Source: an uncultured Clostridia bacterium
GTDB lineage: Bacteria > Bacillota > Clostridia > TANB77 > CAG-508
Length of the DNA: 64,000 nt
Assembly: GCA_947630235.1 (NCBI GenBank)
Contig: CANRGN010000002.1
Location: 1-64,000, forward strand
Direction of reading: 5' to 3'
In this document: positions 8,369-18,182 of the stretch, piece by piece
Layout: each line of letters starts with the position of its first letter
Numbering within the stretch: the stretch's first letter is position 1
The notes under the pieces: generated by a model
The model's input: only the letters and a program-made list of their open reading frames with translations
The model's database searches: none
Told to the model about the DNA's origin: nothing
Position numbers and translations under genes: made by a program

Positions 8369-11300
8369 TTAATTAATACTTTCTTTTTTCATTCCTAATA
8401 ACTTAATAAATCTAGGTGCACCTTCCTTAATATAGAACCCAAAAGTAGAATCACAAGAATTCATTTGTCTTTCTACTCTAACATTACAATTTATTAATGT
8501 TTGATCTAGTATTCCTCCTCCAACCCAAATACCAGCATCTAGAGAAATATTATTTCTATACCAATTTGAAAAAGCATTTCTTTTTAATAAATTTACATTA
8601 TCTATTATTATAAAGCTACATTTTCCACTATTACTTAATTCCTTGAAAAAATCATTTAATTGATTTTCAGACACATTTCCATCAGATATAAATTTATTTA
8701 TTCCAATAATTACAGCTAAACAGTGTTCATAATTTGAATTTGAATTATTATTTTCCATTTCAATCATAAATTGCTTAAATGCATCTTCCATAGTAATATC
8801 TTTATTTTTCTTAACTTCTTCTGCATCTAATACATTTATACTATTATTTGGTAATTCTTTTATTTCTTCTAAAATATTAAAAGTAAACTTTATTGCATTA
8901 TTTACACTTTTTGACCCTATTACAGTCATAAAATTTTCTTTAAAATTATAACTGCAAATCTCAAAATTATCTTTAATAATCCCAATAGGAACTTTAGAAA
9001 TTCCATCTAGATATGTTTTTAATTCTCCAATTGTTATAATTTCTGGAATTATAGGAATAGGAACTGCTCTAATTTCATTTTCTTTATTCAATTTGATTTC
9101 TAATTCTTCAATATGTTTATTATAATCTTGAACTTTACAAATTCTAGCAGTTTGAAACTCGAAAATTTCATCTTTATTATTTGATATAAGTCCTCTACCG
9201 AATATATGAGGAATTTTCTTTCTTACAGTTTTTCCATAAATATCATTAATTTCTTCTGTTTTATTCAATTGTAAAACAATTTTCTTTGCAAAATTTTGTT
9301 TCAAACGATACCTTATACTAGAAGAAGAAGCACACGATAACACAAATAATATTCCATATTGTGGACCTTCTCTAGTAATTGATGATATAATATCATCATA
9401 TTTCATATTATAAACTTCCTCAAAAGTTTCATAATTGTTTAATACACAAATTATTATAGGTAATTTATTTCCTCTTTTTAAATATAAATTATAATCTCCA
9501 TTATAATTTACTAAAAGTTGTTTTCTGTTTGTAATTTCTTTTTTTAATAATTCAAACAATCTATCTATTTTTTCATTATCATATACGAATACTACATCAC
9601 CAACATGAGGAAAATTTTTAAAAATTCTTAAAGCTTCACTTCCGAAATCCATTAAATAAAATTGAATAACATCACTACCATAATTTGTAACTAAATCATA
9701 AATAAAAGTATTTATTAGAGTTTCTTTCCCACTTTCTATATTACCATATACAATAAAGTTATCTTTATCTAAAATATTATATTCAACTAATCCTTGACTT
9801 TGATGGGAAGGATTATCATATTCTCCTAAAATTAAATTTATATTATTTATATTGTTTTGATAGTTATATTTTTTTCTTAATTCATTTATATATATTTTAT
9901 CAGATATATTCTCTAGCCATAAACTTTTAGTTTCTATATTTTCTTTTTTAGCTAAATCACACATATACTTTACAATGCTAGATAATTGCTCTGCTGAACT
10001 TTTATTTTCTTTATTAGATACTATATCATCAACTTTTCTTACTGAAAAACCTATATCAGATATAAATTCTATTGAAGTATCTAAATTTGTTTTCATTGTC
10101 TTAGTAGGCACATATGGTGCACCAGCCCAGCCAGATTGTCCTAATACAAAATATTCAGCGTTTCCTACTTGTAAATAAAATTGACCTGGATTTTTCAAAA
10201 AAGCTGCATCATTTGTTTTTATTACATCCATACTATCATGTGTATCTTGTACTTTTAAACATACTGCAAATTTACTATTACTTCTTATTTGGTCATTAAC
10301 AATTCCTGCTGGTTTTTGCGTTGCTAATATAAGATGAATACCTAAACTTCTACCAATTCTTGAAATAGAAATTAATTCATCCATAAATTCTGGTCTTTGT
10401 TGTTTTAATTCTGCAAACTCATCACAAATAATTAATAAATGTGGTATTGGTAATTTAACTATTCCTTCATGATACAATCTTTGATATTTATATATATCTA
10501 TTGTTCCTTCGTTAACTAAATTTCTAACTTCATTAAATAAAACTTGTCTTCTCTTTACCTCGCTTTGAACAGAAATAAGAGATCTTTGAAGTCCCTCTGT
10601 ATCAATATTTGTTATTACACCAACTAAATGTGGTAATTTAAAATCATTTTTTTCAAAAGCTCCAGCTAAACCTCCACCTTTGTAATCTATCAAAAGAAAA
10701 TTAACATCATATGGATGAAAATTAATAGCTAATGATAAAATATATGTCATAATAAATTCACTTTTTCCAGATCCAGTAGCTCCTGCAATTAAGCCATGAG
10801 GTCCATGGTATTTTTCATGTATATCTAAAAAAATAGGATTTTGTGAACTATCAATACCTATTTGGGCTTTTAATGATAATGACGAATCATTATTTTTCCA
10901 TCTATCCTCAATATTTAAACTTTTTATATTTCCAACTTTATACATTTCTAAAAAAGAATAATTTGTTGGCAATCTATATGTACTTTTATTTTTTATTCTA
11001 ATTGGAATATTAGATAATTTTTGTGAAATAGATTTAAAAGAAATGTCATTATATTCGTCTAATTTAATTGGTATTTGACTAGCTTTAACATTCTCACTAT
11101 CAAATAAAATAGCTTTATCATTATCAATTCTAACAAAAGTTTTACATTCATTTGGCAATTTATAAAAATCATCTGTAATACATAATAAACTAAAACCTAT
11201 ATTTTGTTTAATTTTTGTTAATTCTGTAAAAAATCCAAAATCCTCTATTTTTTTATAATCATTAGTTATTATTAAATAATGAGGTAAATATGTTAACTCA

Positions 11301-12949
11301 TCTTTTTTATTTTGCAATCTTATATTCAATTCATCTATTAAATATTTTGAAATTTCATTTATTTCAGAAAAATCATCTGCAAAGAAACGTATTTTTTTTG
11401 TATTATTCCAAAGATGTGGTAACATTTTAACATATTGCCAGTTATTCAAATCATTAACTAAAAATACCAAATTTAATTCTTCATAACTTTGAAAAGTTAC
11501 TAATTGTAAAATTATATTCTTCATAAAAGCTTCAATTTGATCAGGATTATTAAAAATAAATCCTGTAATAATATTATCTACTAAAGAAGTTATTATAGGT
11601 GCATTATTAATATTTTTAGTTATTTCAAAAATATTTTGAAATATTTGTAATAAAGCATCATCTTCCATTTCAAATCTATCCTCAGGATATTCTATATCAA
11701 CCTTCAAAGGTACATCTCCAGTACCTAATCTAATAGCTAAAAAATCTGAATCATCAATTCTTCTTTCCCAAAGTCTATGATTATTTTCTAAAATTACCTT
11801 TTGGCATTTATCTATATTTAAATAATTTTTGGCTAATATCCCCAATTGTTTATGTTTTATCTTATTTATCTCTTCTGTTTTTTTATTAAGATAATCCTTA
11901 TATTTTTGCTGTCTTTTTGCTTCATATTTTTCTTTATTATTTTTTTCATATCTAAAATTTAAAATAGGAATAACTAACATTGAAATTAAAGTTACAAAAG
12001 GAAATAACAATGTAGTTATACTATTTGAAATAGAACTATTACCCTTTATTATAGAATATAATACAGTAAAAAATGTAACAAAAGATACTACACCAAAAGC
12101 AATAGATGGTCCTAACATTAAAAGAATTGGTTTTCCTTCTGAATTTTTACTTTGAGGAGGTGGATCTATAATTATTTTTTCTACTTCTATTATTTCTTTC
12201 ATTCTTGGAGATCTTGAAAAATATTTATCACAATTTACTAAATTTATATCATCATCTGATTCAAAACTATTTAAATCTAAAATTCTACTTTTTATTTTAC
12301 TTTGAACTAATACATTTTGTTTAAAATTAATTTGATTTTCTATATTATTTATAAATAAATTATTATTTATAAGAACTAATTTTAATCCCATGATAAATAT
12401 AACATCACCATTTTCTAGCTCAGTAATATTATCTTCAATTTGTAAACTGTTTACCATTGTTCCAAATCTTTTATCAAAATTTTGAACATACCACTTAGAA
12501 TTTTCAAAAAAAATCTTTGAATGCAATTCTGAAATAAGAACATTTTCAAATACTATACTACAATTTTCTCCGTTTCCTATTGTAATTTCTTTTGTATTTA
12601 CAATTTTCTTATGTATAAAATCATTTGATTTATCTGGTAAACAATATAAGATGAATAAATTTTTTGTACTACCTAAAGCTATAATATACATTCCATATTC
12701 CTTCAAACTAGCTCTTTCTACAAAAGTTTTTTCATCTTTTATTATTTGTAATTCTTCTTCTATTTTTAAATATTTTGGATTAATAATTCTAGCATAACTA
12801 TTACTTATAGCTTTCCAAACGCCATTTATAGCTTCAATTTTTATTAGATCTCTCATTTCAATATTATCACTAATCCAATACTCGCCTATTATTTCAGAAG
12901 ATAAATTAGTTTTATATATTTTATTTTTACCTATAAGTAGAACTTGCAA
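8369..12949 (-). CDS. essC: Type VIIb secretion ATPase EssC (FHA / FtsK-SpoIIIE)
   Basis: Membrane motor of the WXG100 secretion system, 1526 aa. The N-terminus has FHA-like domains (best at about 130-200, IGNGENCSIVF and ISELHSKIFF). Two transmembrane helices follow (about 275-330), then a linker and tandem FtsK/SpoIIIE domains. The first ATPase domain has a full Walker A (GATGSGKSEF, about residue 720) and Walker B (LLIICDEFAEL, about 840). The second has GNIESGKETL, where Glu replaces the Ser/Thr after the Lys. The third has only IGSKSVNNAIKF and is surely inactive as an ATPase. This active-then-degenerate order is typical of EssC. It is first in an operon with the esaB-like gene and the WXG-like gene. 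EsaA, EssA and EssB are not in the window. Confidence 0.9.
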   Translation of the reverse strand: MQVLLIGKNKIYKTNLSSEIIGEYWISDNIEMRDLIKIEAINGVWKAISNSYARIINPKYLKIEEELQIIKDEKTFVERASLKEYGMYIIALGSTKNLFILYCLPDKSNDFIHKKIVNTKEITIGNGENCSIVFENVLISELHSKIFFENSKWYVQNFDKRFGTMVNSLQIEDNITELENGDVIFIMGLKLVLINNNLFINNIENQINFKQNVLVQSKIKSRILDLNSFESDDDINLVNCDKYFSRSPRMKEIIEVEKIIIDPPPQSKNSEGKPILLMLGPSIAFGVVSFVTFFTVLYSIIKGNSSISNSITTLLFPFVTLISMLVIPILNFRYEKNNKEKYEAKRQQKYKDYLNKKTEEINKIKHKQLGILAKNYLNIDKCQKVILENNHRLWERRIDDSDFLAIRLGTGDVPLKVDIEYPEDRFEMEDDALLQIFQNIFEITKNINNAPIITSLVDNIITGFIFNNPDQIEAFMKNIILQLVTFQSYEELNLVFLVNDLNNWQYVKMLPHLWNNTKKIRFFADDFSEINEISKYLIDELNIRLQNKKDELTYLPHYLIITNDYKKIEDFGFFTELTKIKQNIGFSLLCITDDFYKLPNECKTFVRIDNDKAILFDSENVKASQIPIKLDEYNDISFKSISQKLSNIPIRIKNKSTYRLPTNYSFLEMYKVGNIKSLNIEDRWKNNDSSLSLKAQIGIDSSQNPIFLDIHEKYHGPHGLIAGATGSGKSEFIMTYILSLAINFHPYDVNFLLIDYKGGGLAGAFEKNDFKLPHLVGVITNIDTEGLQRSLISVQSEVKRRQVLFNEVRNLVNEGTIDIYKYQRLYHEGIVKLPIPHLLIICDEFAELKQQRPEFMDELISISRIGRSLGIHLILATQKPAGIVNDQIRSNSKFAVCLKVQDTHDSMDVIKTNDAAFLKNPGQFYLQVGNAEYFVLGQSGWAGAPYVPTKTMKTNLDTSIEFISDIGFSVRKVDDIVSNKENKSSAEQLSSIVKYMCDLAKKENIETKSLWLENISDKIYINELRKKYNYQNNINNINLILGEYDNPSHQSQGLVEYNILDKDNFIVYGNIESGKETLINTFIYDLVTNYGSDVIQFYLMDFGSEALRIFKNFPHVGDVVFVYDNEKIDRLFELLKKEITNRKQLLVNYNGDYNLYLKRGNKLPIIICVLNNYETFEEVYNMKYDDIISSITREGPQYGILFVLSCASSSSIRYRLKQNFAKKIVLQLNKTEEINDIYGKTVRKKIPHIFGRGLISNNKDEIFEFQTARICKVQDYNKHIEELEIKLNKENEIRAVPIPIIPEIITIGELKTYLDGISKVPIGIIKDNFEICSYNFKENFMTVIGSKSVNNAIKFTFNILEEIKELPNNSINVLDAEEVKKNKDITMEDAFKQFMIEMENNNSNSNYEHCLAVIIGINKFISDGNVSENQLNDFFKELSNSGKCSFIIIDNVNLLKRNAFSNWYRNNISLDAGIWVGGGILDQTLINCNVRVERQMNSCDSTFGFYIKEGAPRFIKLLGMKKESIN

Positions 12950-13082
12950 TTCAAATTCTCCTTTCTTTAGTATCCCTTATTTTATTATATCAAAAAATAA
13001 TATAAAATCAATATATTTTTTCCCAAAAAAATAATAGATATTAAATGGTGATATAAAAATTTTACATTTTTATATCAAAAAA

Positions 13083-13116
13083 AAATAAATGTAAACATAA
13101 AGTTTACATTTATTTA
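13083..13116 (-). terminator. Terminator of tsf
   Basis: A stem of ATAAATGTAAAC with GTTTACATTTAT around a 5-base loop, followed by a T-rich run on the minus strand, 19 bases after the tsf stop. Confidence 0.75.
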
Positions 13117-13134
13117 AAAAATTTAAATTAAATT

Positions 13135-14010
13135 CTATTTTAATTGCTTCATTACTTCTTCAGCAAAGTTTTCTTCTTTTTTCTCTATTCCTTCACCTTT
13201 TTCAAATCTAGAAAAAGCAACAATTTCAGCATCTTTAGATTTTAATAAATCTTGAACCTTCATACTAGAATCTTTAACAAATTCTTGATTTAATAAACAA
13301 ATTTCTCCATAAAATTTTCCTATTCTACCTTGAACCATTTTTTCAGCTATTTCTGCTGGTTTTCCTTCATTAATAGCTTGAGCTTTTAATATTTCCATTT
13401 CTTTGTTAACTGCTTCTTCAGGAACATCATCTTTAGATAAATATTCAGGTCTAGCAGCAGCAATTTGCATGCAAACATCTTTAGCTACTTCTGAGTTTCC
13501 TTTTGTAAAGTTAACTAAAACTGCTATTTTTCCATCTCCATGAATATAGCTTTCTATTAAACCAGTTGATTCAAATCTTTGGAATCTTCTTATTGTCATG
13601 TTTTCCCCTATTGTTGCAATTTTTTCAGTTAATACTTCTTGAACAGTTTTTCCTGTTCCTTTATAATCTATTCCTAATAATTTTTCAACATCAGTAGGAT
13701 TTTCTTTAGCAACTATTTCAGCTATATCTGAAACGAAAGTTCTGAATTCTTCATTTTTAGAAACAAAATCTGTTTCAGCATTTACTTCAACAATTGCTCC
13801 AAATTTTTTATCTTCAGATACATAACTACTAACTAAACCTTCAGCAGCAACTCTTCCAGATTTTTTAGCTGCTTTAGCTATTCCTCTTTCTCTTAATAAT
13901 TCAGCTGCTTTTTCCATATCACCATCAGTTTCTGTTAAAACTTTTTTGCAATCCATCATTCCTGCTCCAGTTTTTTCTCTTAATTGTTTTACTAAGTCTG
14001 CAGTTATCAT
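13135..14010 (-). CDS. tsf: Translation elongation factor Ts
   Basis: Guanine-nucleotide exchange factor that recycles EF-Tu. At 291 aa it is near the usual length. The N-terminal UBA-like domain (LVKQLREKTGAGMMDCKKVL) and the core motif TDFVSKNEEF (about residues 79-88), which contacts EF-Tu, are both clear. An AGGAGGG site precedes the ATG. It follows rpsB on the same strand, the standard bacterial order, with an 82-base gap holding a palindromic hairpin. Confidence 0.97.
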   Translation of the reverse strand: MITADLVKQLREKTGAGMMDCKKVLTETDGDMEKAAELLRERGIAKAAKKSGRVAAEGLVSSYVSEDKKFGAIVEVNAETDFVSKNEEFRTFVSDIAEIVAKENPTDVEKLLGIDYKGTGKTVQEVLTEKIATIGENMTIRRFQRFESTGLIESYIHGDGKIAVLVNFTKGNSEVAKDVCMQIAAARPEYLSKDDVPEEAVNKEMEILKAQAINEGKPAEIAEKMVQGRIGKFYGEICLLNQEFVKDSSMKVQDLLKSKDAEIVAFSRFEKGEGIEKKEENFAEEVMKQLK

Positions 14011-14051
14011 TTTTAAATCCCTCCTATTATTTTTTATTATATTATAAATTG

Positions 14052-14076
14052 AGCGGAGTATTTAAATATCTCCGCT
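14052..14076 (-). promoter_or_regulatory. Hairpin in the rpsB-tsf gap
   Basis: AGCGGAG and CTCCGCT form a perfect 7-bp GC-rich stem around an 11-base AT loop. On the minus strand no T-run follows, so it is not an ordinary terminator. It could stabilise or separate the rpsB and tsf messages, or act as an attenuator. Confidence 0.5.
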
Positions 14077-14092
14077 TATATGTTACCTAATA

Positions 14093-14881
14093 TTATTTAG
14101 CCTCTTCTGAAGTTTCTTCTGCTACAACTTCTTCCATATCTGGATTCTCAGTAACTTCTTCTATTGCTTCTTCTACTTCTGAAGTTATTTCAGCATCTAC
14201 ACCTTGATTTCCTTCAATTACAGCATTTCCAATAACATCTGCGATTAATTTTACAGCTCTTATAGCATCATCATTTCCTGGTATTGGGTAATCAACATCT
14301 TGAGGATTACAATTTGTATCAACTAATCCTACTATTGGAATACCTAATTTTTTAGCTTCTAAAACAGCAATTCTTTCTTTTTTAGGATCTACTACAAACA
14401 TAACTCCTGGCATTTCTTTCATATCTTTGATTCCACCAAGATTTTTTTCTAATTTTTCCATTTCTTTTCTAAGACCAGCAACTTCTTTTTTTGGAAGAAC
14501 ATCAAAAGTTCCATCTTCTTCCATTTTATTTAAGTCTTCTAATCTTTTAATTCTTGCTCTTATTGTATCAAAGTTTGTAAGCATTCCACCTAACCATCTT
14601 TGATCAACATAATACATACCACATTTTTGTGCAGCTTCTTTAACACATTCTTGTGCTTGTTTTTTAGTACCTACAAATAATATTGTTTTTCCTTCTTCAG
14701 CTTGATCCTTAACAAATTTGTAAGCTTCATCTAATTTTTTAGATGTTTTTTGTAAATCGATAATATGGATACCATTTCTAACTTGAAAAATATATTCTGC
14801 CATTTTTGGATCCCATCTTCTTTTTTGATGTCCAAAATGAACACCAGCTTCTAGTAATTGTTTCATTGCAACTACTGCCAT
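14093..14881 (-). CDS. rpsB: 30S ribosomal protein S2
   Basis: S2 protein of the small subunit, 262 aa from the ATG at 14881. That start has AAGGAGG at proper spacing and yields [19 protein letters not shown], the family's normal N-terminus; the longer frame from 14932 is not needed. Family signatures include [25 protein letters not shown] and [14 protein letters not shown]. The C-terminus carries an acidic Glu-rich tail after the core. Its own promoter lies at 14997-15025, just downstream of the small RNA gene. Confidence 0.97.
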   Translation of the reverse strand: MAVVAMKQLLEAGVHFGHQKRRWDPKMAEYIFQVRNGIHIIDLQKTSKKLDEAYKFVKDQAEEGKTILFVGTKKQAQECVKEAAQKCGMYYVDQRWLGGMLTNFDTIRARIKRLEDLNKMEEDGTFDVLPKKEVAGLRKEMEKLEKNLGGIKDMKEMPGVMFVVDPKKERIAVLEAKKLGIPIVGLVDTNCNPQDVDYPIPGNDDAIRAVKLIADVIGNAVIEGNQGVDAEITSEVEEAIEEVTENPDMEEVVAEETSEEAK

Positions 14882-14996
14882 TTCAATTTCCTCCTTAATT
14901 TTTGATTTAATCCTCCACATATTTTCAAACATTTAAAACAACAATATTACATTGCTCAATTTTAAACTAAATATGTGTGCGTTTTTAACATTTGAT

Positions 14997-15025
14997 ATTT
15001 TATCATATATCTACTATAAAATCAA
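14997..15025 (-). promoter_or_regulatory. Promoter of rpsB-tsf
   Basis: Minus-strand TTGATT at 15025-15020 and TAAAAT at 15002-14997 with a 17-base spacer, about 115 bases before the rpsB start. The spacing is ideal for the housekeeping sigma factor. Confidence 0.7.
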
Positions 15026-15034
15026 GTTTTTTTC

Positions 15035-15131
15035 AAAAAAAGTGTATATACTTTGCCCATACAGGATATCACATAATAATGTAATATCCATAAGTACAAT
15101 TTGTACTATTGGATGAGTTTAGCATATACAC
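15035..15131 (-). ncRNA. Compact three-way-junction small RNA, unidentified
   Basis: A minus-strand transcript of about 97 nt folds almost completely. P1 pairs GUGUAUAUGCU (15131-15121) with AGUAUAUACAC (15052-15042), 11 bp with one G-U. After an AAA/CAA internal loop, CUCAU pairs with AUGGG. Two hairpins then complete a three-way junction: AGUACA with UGUACU, and GGAUAUUACAU with AUGUGAUAUCC (11 bp, one G-U, loop UAUU). The U-G pairs exist only on this strand. Seven U residues follow P1 directly, as in a terminator, and a TTGATT-17-TATAAA promoter places the start at about the first base of P1. It therefore looks like a stand-alone RNA gene between the terminator of the acidic membrane protein and the rpsB promoter. 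It does not match a riboswitch class I can recall; an S2-related leader is less likely because rpsB has its own downstream promoter. Confidence 0.6.
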
Positions 15132-15138
15132 ATTATTA

Positions 15139-15167
15139 TTTATAACACAAATAATTAAAAAAATCAA
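15139..15167 (-). promoter_or_regulatory. Promoter of the structured small RNA
   Basis: TTGATT (15167-15162), 17-base spacer, TATAAA (15144-15139). Seven bases further on lies the first base of the P1 stem of the RNA. Confidence 0.6.
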
Positions 15168-15173
15168 CAAAAA

Positions 15174-15200
15174 AAACTGGCATTAAATTTTTGCCAGTTT
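15174..15200 (-). terminator. Terminator of the kinase / acidic membrane protein operon
   Basis: AAACTGGCA pairs with TGCCAGTTT, followed by T8 on the minus strand. It lies 9 bases after the stop of the 15209-16570 gene and just before the small RNA promoter. Confidence 0.85.
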
Positions 15201-15208
15201 TTTATTTA

Positions 15209-16570
15209 CTATTGTATTTTTCTTCTTTTTGTTGTAGTCCCTGTAAAATTTTCATCATCATTTGAATCTTTTTTACCTTTTGAAGATACTCTCTTTGTAG
15301 TGGTTCCAGATGATTTTGAATTTTTTCTTTTAAAACCTATTGTTGATACAGAATCATCTGATACTGTTTTATTTCTAAAACCTATTGACTCTGTACTTTC
15401 AGTTGACTTATTCCTAAATCCTATTGATTCTGTACTCTCAGTTGATTTATTTCTAAATCCAATATTTGAACTTGAAAAATCTGAAAAGCGATTTGATCTA
15501 GGTGTTCTTGGCATATTTGAACTTGCAAGAGAGCTACCTAAATTTTCTGTTTTAGTATTTTTTTTAGCTTTTGGATCATCAAAATCTTCTAAATCATCTA
15601 TAATATCAGTATCAAAAAACATATCATTATTATTTGTTTCATTATCTTCATGTAAAATAGAAGTTGATGAATTATTTTCTTGAAAATCTTCTATATCATC
15701 TAATTCATTTTCATCAAAATAAATCATATCATCATTATTGTTCTCTTCATTATCTTCATGCAAAATAGAAGTTGATGAACTATTTTCTTGAAAATCTTCT
15801 ATATCATCTAATTCGTTCTCATCAAAATAAATCATATCGCTATTATTATTTTCTTTATTAGTTTCATATTCAACATCATTTTCTTCATCGATTTCTTCAT
15901 ATTCTTCTAAATCAACATCTGCTTTATCTTCATAATATTCTTCATATTTTGGATTTAAACTATCTTCATAATCATTATCTAAATCGTTTATATCATCTTC
16001 AAGACTACCAAAATTATTATTATAATCGTCAATATTATTAAATTTATGATTGTCATCTTCAGAATAATCTTCTATTTCATCAATATCATTAAAATTATCT
16101 TCATTTGCTCCATAATCCATAAGTTCATCATCTAAATCATCAATTGATTGCATTATTTTTTCGCTATTAACATCATCTTTAAATCCAGCTACTTCATCTG
16201 AATCAAAATCACTTTGATCTAAATTATTTTCTAACGCTTTATCATTAGGATCATCGTCTTCTTCTATAACAGAATATTCATTGGTTGAAGTTTTTTTAGA
16301 TTTTCCCTTACTTCTACTTTTATTAGTAGTACCAAGATTCTTTTTCGAAACTTTTCCTTCATTAGGATTTTTTGGCTCCTCTTTATCTATTTTATAAGAT
16401 AATGCTAAAACTAACACTAATAAAATAAGAGCAGCACCTGCAAAAATAAATTTCATAGATCCACTAAATAAACTTATCGTTCCAGCAGTAGTATTGCTTG
16501 CAAAAACACATTTTTCAAATGCAATCATTACTAATAAAATAAAAAAAATTTTTCTTAAGTTCTTTTTCAT
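15209..16570 (-). CDS. Acidic, repeat-rich membrane protein cotranscribed with the sensor kinase
   Basis: About 453 aa from the ATG at 16570, which has GTGAGG 9 bases upstream; GTG and ATG codons further out overlap that site. An N-terminal signal-like helix (KIFFILLVMIAFEKCVFA) is followed by a second helix (about 40-60) ending in a basic patch. The rest is low-complexity and highly acidic. It contains two tandem copies of a roughly 35-residue unit (DDMIYFDENELDDIEDFQEN) and near the C-terminus four imperfect copies of IGFRNKSTEST, ending in a basic Thr/Lys tail. No enzyme domain is visible. It starts 22 bases after the kinase stop, so it is probably an accessory or regulated partner of the kinase. 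Function unknown. Confidence 0.75.
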   Translation of the reverse strand: MKKNLRKIFFILLVMIAFEKCVFASNTTAGTISLFSGSMKFIFAGAALILLVLVLALSYKIDKEEPKNPNEGKVSKKNLGTTNKSRSKGKSKKTSTNEYSVIEEDDDPNDKALENNLDQSDFDSDEVAGFKDDVNSEKIMQSIDDLDDELMDYGANEDNFNDIDEIEDYSEDDNHKFNNIDDYNNNFGSLEDDINDLDNDYEDSLNPKYEEYYEDKADVDLEEYEEIDEENDVEYETNKENNNSDMIYFDENELDDIEDFQENSSSTSILHEDNEENNNDDMIYFDENELDDIEDFQENNSSTSILHEDNETNNNDMFFDTDIIDDLEDFDDPKAKKNTKTENLGSSLASSNMPRTPRSNRFSDFSSSNIGFRNKSTESTESIGFRNKSTESTESIGFRNKTVSDDSVSTIGFKRKNSKSSGTTTKRVSSKGKKDSNDDENFTGTTTKRRKIQ

Positions 16571-16592
16571 AAATTTCATCCTCACTTCTTAT

Positions 16593-18044
16593 TTATTTCT
16601 TTGGTATAACCGGTATTCTTATTACAACCTCTGTTCCAATTCCAAGCTCACTAGTTATATTTATTAAAGAATTATTTTGATCTAATATTTCTTTTGCTAT
16701 AGAAAGACCCAAGCCTGTTCCACCAGTTTTTCTAGTTCTAGCTTTATCTACTCTATAAAATCTTTCAAAAATTTTATTCAAATCTTCTTTTGGGATTCCT
16801 ATTCCTGTATCTTTTACTTTTATGTATGCTGTATTTTCAACACATCCCACATATACTCTTATAGTTCCACCATCATCTGTATATTTAATAGCATTTGTTA
16901 ATATATTATAAATTACTCTTTGAATTCCACCTTTATCAGCATATACTAATGGCATTTTCATAACTGGTGGTAAAAACTCAAGAGTTAATTTTTTCTTTTC
17001 TATTTCTATATTTAAGCTTTCAATTGCATCTTTTGTAAGTTCATATAAATTAAATTCTGTTTTATCTACATCTACAAGTGTTCTATCATACTTAGAAAGC
17101 TCTAATAATTCTTTTACCATTTTATCCATTCTTTTAGCTTCTGAATTTATTATTCCTAAGAATTTATCTAACATATCCTTATCAACTTCATCTGCCAATA
17201 ATGTTTCTGAATACCCCATTATACTTTGAATTGGCGTTTTTAATTCATGAGATACATTTGCTACAAATTCTTTTCTCATACTATCAAGCTTAACATGTTC
17301 TGTAATATCTTGTATAACTACAATAACTCCATCTGGTCTTTCATGCTCATTAGTATATGGTGCAAAAAACAAATTCATTGTTCTATCATTTACAGTAATT
17401 TTTTGATCTAATGAAGTTAATTCTTCTAGATATATTATTTTTTCCATATTTAAATTATTATCAAATTTTGAAAAAATTTCATCGAAATTTTTTTCATTAT
17501 TATAATTTAAAAAAGTTTTTGCAGCAGGATTTATATGTATTATATTACCTTCAATATCAAATGCAATTACTCCATCTTTCATATGTAAAAGAATAGTTTC
17601 CATCTGTTTTTTTTGCCTTGTTGCATCTATTAAATTTTCTTTTAATTCACTATTCATTAATCCAAAAGCATCTACTAAATCATCAATTTCTGTTTTTTTT
17701 CTTCCATCTCCTAAATATTTAATATCCATAGATTTTCCATTAGATACTTTTTCTGCACTTTTTATGATTTTTGATATAGGAGATATAACTAATTTTGCAA
17801 TAATAAAACTAAATATAATTGAAACTATTGAAAAAATTAATAAAGAATTATAAACTACATTTTTTGTATTTATTATCTCATTAGAAATATTTTTACTAAT
17901 CTCAACTTGAGTTATATTTTTAGTATTTACTAAAGAATTTAAATCTCCTAATCTATCAATAAAAAATAGACCTAATAGGGTTATAACCAGAAATCCTAAA
18001 AGTGTAAATGCAATAACAATTTTTACCTGAATGTTTTTCAACAT
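16593..18044 (-). CDS. Membrane sensor histidine kinase (WalK/PhoR/ResE type)
   Basis: Two-component kinase, 483 aa from the ATG at 18044 (GGGAG upstream; the frame opens 20 codons earlier without a site). Order: transmembrane helix (about 8-25), a short extracytoplasmic loop of about 35 residues, second helix, HAMP domain, PAS-like domain (about 145-240), HisKA with VSHELKTPIQSIMGYSE (phospho-acceptor His) and a HATPase domain with N-box NILTNAIKYT, DTGIGI and GTGLGLSIAKEIL. The small outer loop fits WalK or PhoR-like kinases rather than large ligand sensors. The likely partner regulator is encoded just upstream but is separated by two hairpins, so expression of the two may be uneven. Confidence 0.88.
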   Translation of the reverse strand: MLKNIQVKIVIAFTLLGFLVITLLGLFFIDRLGDLNSLVNTKNITQVEISKNISNEIINTKNVVYNSLLIFSIVSIIFSFIIAKLVISPISKIIKSAEKVSNGKSMDIKYLGDGRKKTEIDDLVDAFGLMNSELKENLIDATRQKKQMETILLHMKDGVIAFDIEGNIIHINPAAKTFLNYNNEKNFDEIFSKFDNNLNMEKIIYLEELTSLDQKITVNDRTMNLFFAPYTNEHERPDGVIVVIQDITEHVKLDSMRKEFVANVSHELKTPIQSIMGYSETLLADEVDKDMLDKFLGIINSEAKRMDKMVKELLELSKYDRTLVDVDKTEFNLYELTKDAIESLNIEIEKKKLTLEFLPPVMKMPLVYADKGGIQRVIYNILTNAIKYTDDGGTIRVYVGCVENTAYIKVKDTGIGIPKEDLNKIFERFYRVDKARTRKTGGTGLGLSIAKEILDQNNSLINITSELGIGTEVVIRIPVIPKK

Positions 18045-18144
18045 TATTCTTAGCTCCCTATACTTTGCTTTTTTTATTATATACATATATGATTTTTTAT
18101 TCAAGTTATTTTGAAAATTTTTTTTTTGGTATTTTACGGAAATT

Positions 18145-18180
18145 ATGAACCAGTCGTCCCGATACGTCCCTCTGGTTCAT
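18145..18180. repeat. GAACC...GGTTC hairpin with CGTCCC core
   Basis: ATGAACCAG and CTGGTTCAT form a 9-bp stem around an 18-base loop that contains GTCCC twice. Hairpins with the same GAACC/GGTTC ends occur at 27472 and 53827. It may add termination or mRNA protection between regulator and kinase. Confidence 0.6.
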
Positions 18181-18182
18181 AA

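Noticed and set aside
15035-15131. Purine, c-di-GMP or SAM riboswitch
   Set aside because: A three-way junction is present, but the loop and junction sequences of those classes are missing and the element ends in its own terminator.
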